Positions 23,648 through 24,051 of a DNA stretch of 24,051 bases are shown piece after piece. The DNA is from CAYLLE01 sp964384485 (GTDB taxonomy: Bacteria > Spirochaetota > Spirochaetia > CAYLLE01), in contig CAYLLE010000042.1 of NCBI GenBank assembly GCA_964384485.1, positions 1 through 24,051 on the forward strand, written 5' to 3'. The notes below the pieces were generated by a model that worked only from the letters and a program-made list of their open reading frames with translations, was not told the DNA's origin and searched no databases. Position 1 is the stretch's first letter; each line of letters begins with the position of its first letter. The position numbers and the translations under genes were made by a program.

Positions 23648-23941
23648 CTATAGCAAGGTTTGCTCGAAAACTTCCGAAGGAAACCGAAAGATTAATTCCG
23701 GGTGAGGGGAACGGACAATGTCGATGGTATCCGGAATAGGGGTACCGTTCATCTTTCCGAGGCCAAGATCAATATCCATCAGGATAAGATCGAACTGATC
23801 ATAATCGACCCCGTAAACAGCGTCCTCACCGCTGGATACTGTCTTGACCGTAAGTCCCTGTTTTTCAAGAATCATCTTTTCCTGAATAGCAGTTACCGAA
23901 TCGTTTTCCACCAGCAGTATATATTTTCCTCGGCTGTTCAT
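23648..23941 (-). pseudogene. Truncated response-regulator receiver domain
   Basis: A 97-aa frame. Residues 1-66 match a receiver N-terminus: KYILLVENDSVTAIQEKMIL (acidic E12/D14 region), SSGEDAVYGV, and the phospho-acceptor D56 in FDLILMDIDLG. The sequence then departs from the family after KMNGT and ends within 30 unrelated residues. The switch T/S, the lysine and the last helices (about 50 residues) are missing. Receivers with LMDIDLGxGxDG normally lead PAS-histidine-kinase proteins, so this may be the 5' scrap of a larger gene cut at about 23730. It converges on the GH36-like gene, 18 bp away. Confidence 0.6.
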
Positions 23942-23999
23942 TTTATATAAAATTATATCCCTTAAAGCGGTTCTGGGATACCTAGGACGGATTATATCA

Positions 24000-24015
24000 G
24001 CAATTTCCGGTGATC
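24000..24015. repeat. Single REP-like arm near the right end
   Basis: gcaatttccggtgatc is the reverse complement of 47-62 with one mismatch. It sits 8 bp before the right terminal repeat, so if the ends are joined the 28-bp unit is bracketed by inverted REP-like arms. Confidence 0.55.
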
Positions 24016-24023
24016 ACATTCGC

Positions 24024-24051
24024 ATTAAAATTTATAAATTGTTTTATTAAA
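24024..24051. repeat. Right copy of 28-bp terminal direct repeat
   Basis: Exact match to bases 1-28 in the same orientation. See the left copy for the alternatives: circular overlap or genuine dispersed repeat. Confidence 0.85.

Noticed and set aside
1..24051. CRISPR array or defence system
   Set aside because: No regularly spaced repeats and no Cas, restriction or other defence genes apart from the Phd/PIN pair.
1..24051. Plasmid or phage genome suggested by the identical ends
   Set aside because: No replication initiator, partition, integrase, terminase or structural gene was found; gene content is chromosomal-type metabolism. Kept only as an open question in the findings.

Overview
This window looks like accessory, sugar-utilisation DNA from an uncultured diderm bacterium. 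I favour a spirochaete (Treponema/Spirochaeta-like). The reasons are a CUT1 sugar ABC system of the LplA/LplB/LplC type without its own ATPase, a YesM/YesN two-component pair, a membrane diguanylate cyclase, UroD-like proteins in sugar loci, and a binding protein whose signal peptide lacks a lipobox cysteine. A Paenibacillus/Clostridia-type Firmicute is the main alternative, because YesM/YesN/LplBC are common there too. No rRNA, tRNA, CRISPR array, replication, partition or phage structural genes were seen. The window carries a 100-N scaffold gap flanked by an exact 55-bp duplication (assembly artefact). It also begins and ends with the same 28-bp AT-rich sequence.

Layout. 1-120: terminal repeat and a large REP-like hairpin. 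122-670 (-): two-TM protein with a small extracytoplasmic domain. 868-2001 (+): membrane GGDEF protein. 2126-13545 (+): the core locus, consisting of histidine kinase, AraC-type response regulator, solute-binding protein, two permeases, a GH31 enzyme and a GH65-like enzyme, with coupled or overlapping starts at four junctions (3847, 9044, 11476 and, by proximity, 8133). 13580-16476: an AraC regulator and a full-length UroD-like gene that are divergent, plus a 5'-truncated UroD-like gene. 16692-18147 (-): two small unknown genes and a secreted VasI/TagO-like protein. 18327-18991 (+): a 24-aa leader ORF coupled to a J-domain protein. 19196-19818: a Phd/VapC-type toxin-antitoxin pair. 19840-20353: a decayed region where fragments of at least two genes are fused. 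20350-23629: an Ldh-family dehydrogenase and a GH36-like enzyme. 23648-23941 (-): a truncated response-regulator receiver.

How the parts fit (inference). The kinase/regulator pair probably senses an oligosaccharide outside the membrane and activates the binding protein/permease genes. The imported sugar would then be cut in the cytoplasm by the GH31 and GH65-like enzymes, neither of which has a signal peptide; an alpha-glucoside is the best guess. The GH36-like enzyme and the dehydrogenase form a second small sugar module. The right half is a patchwork: broken genes lie at several module borders (14377, 20190, 23730), next to a toxin-antitoxin pair and REP-like repeats, as expected of a region that gains and loses cassettes.
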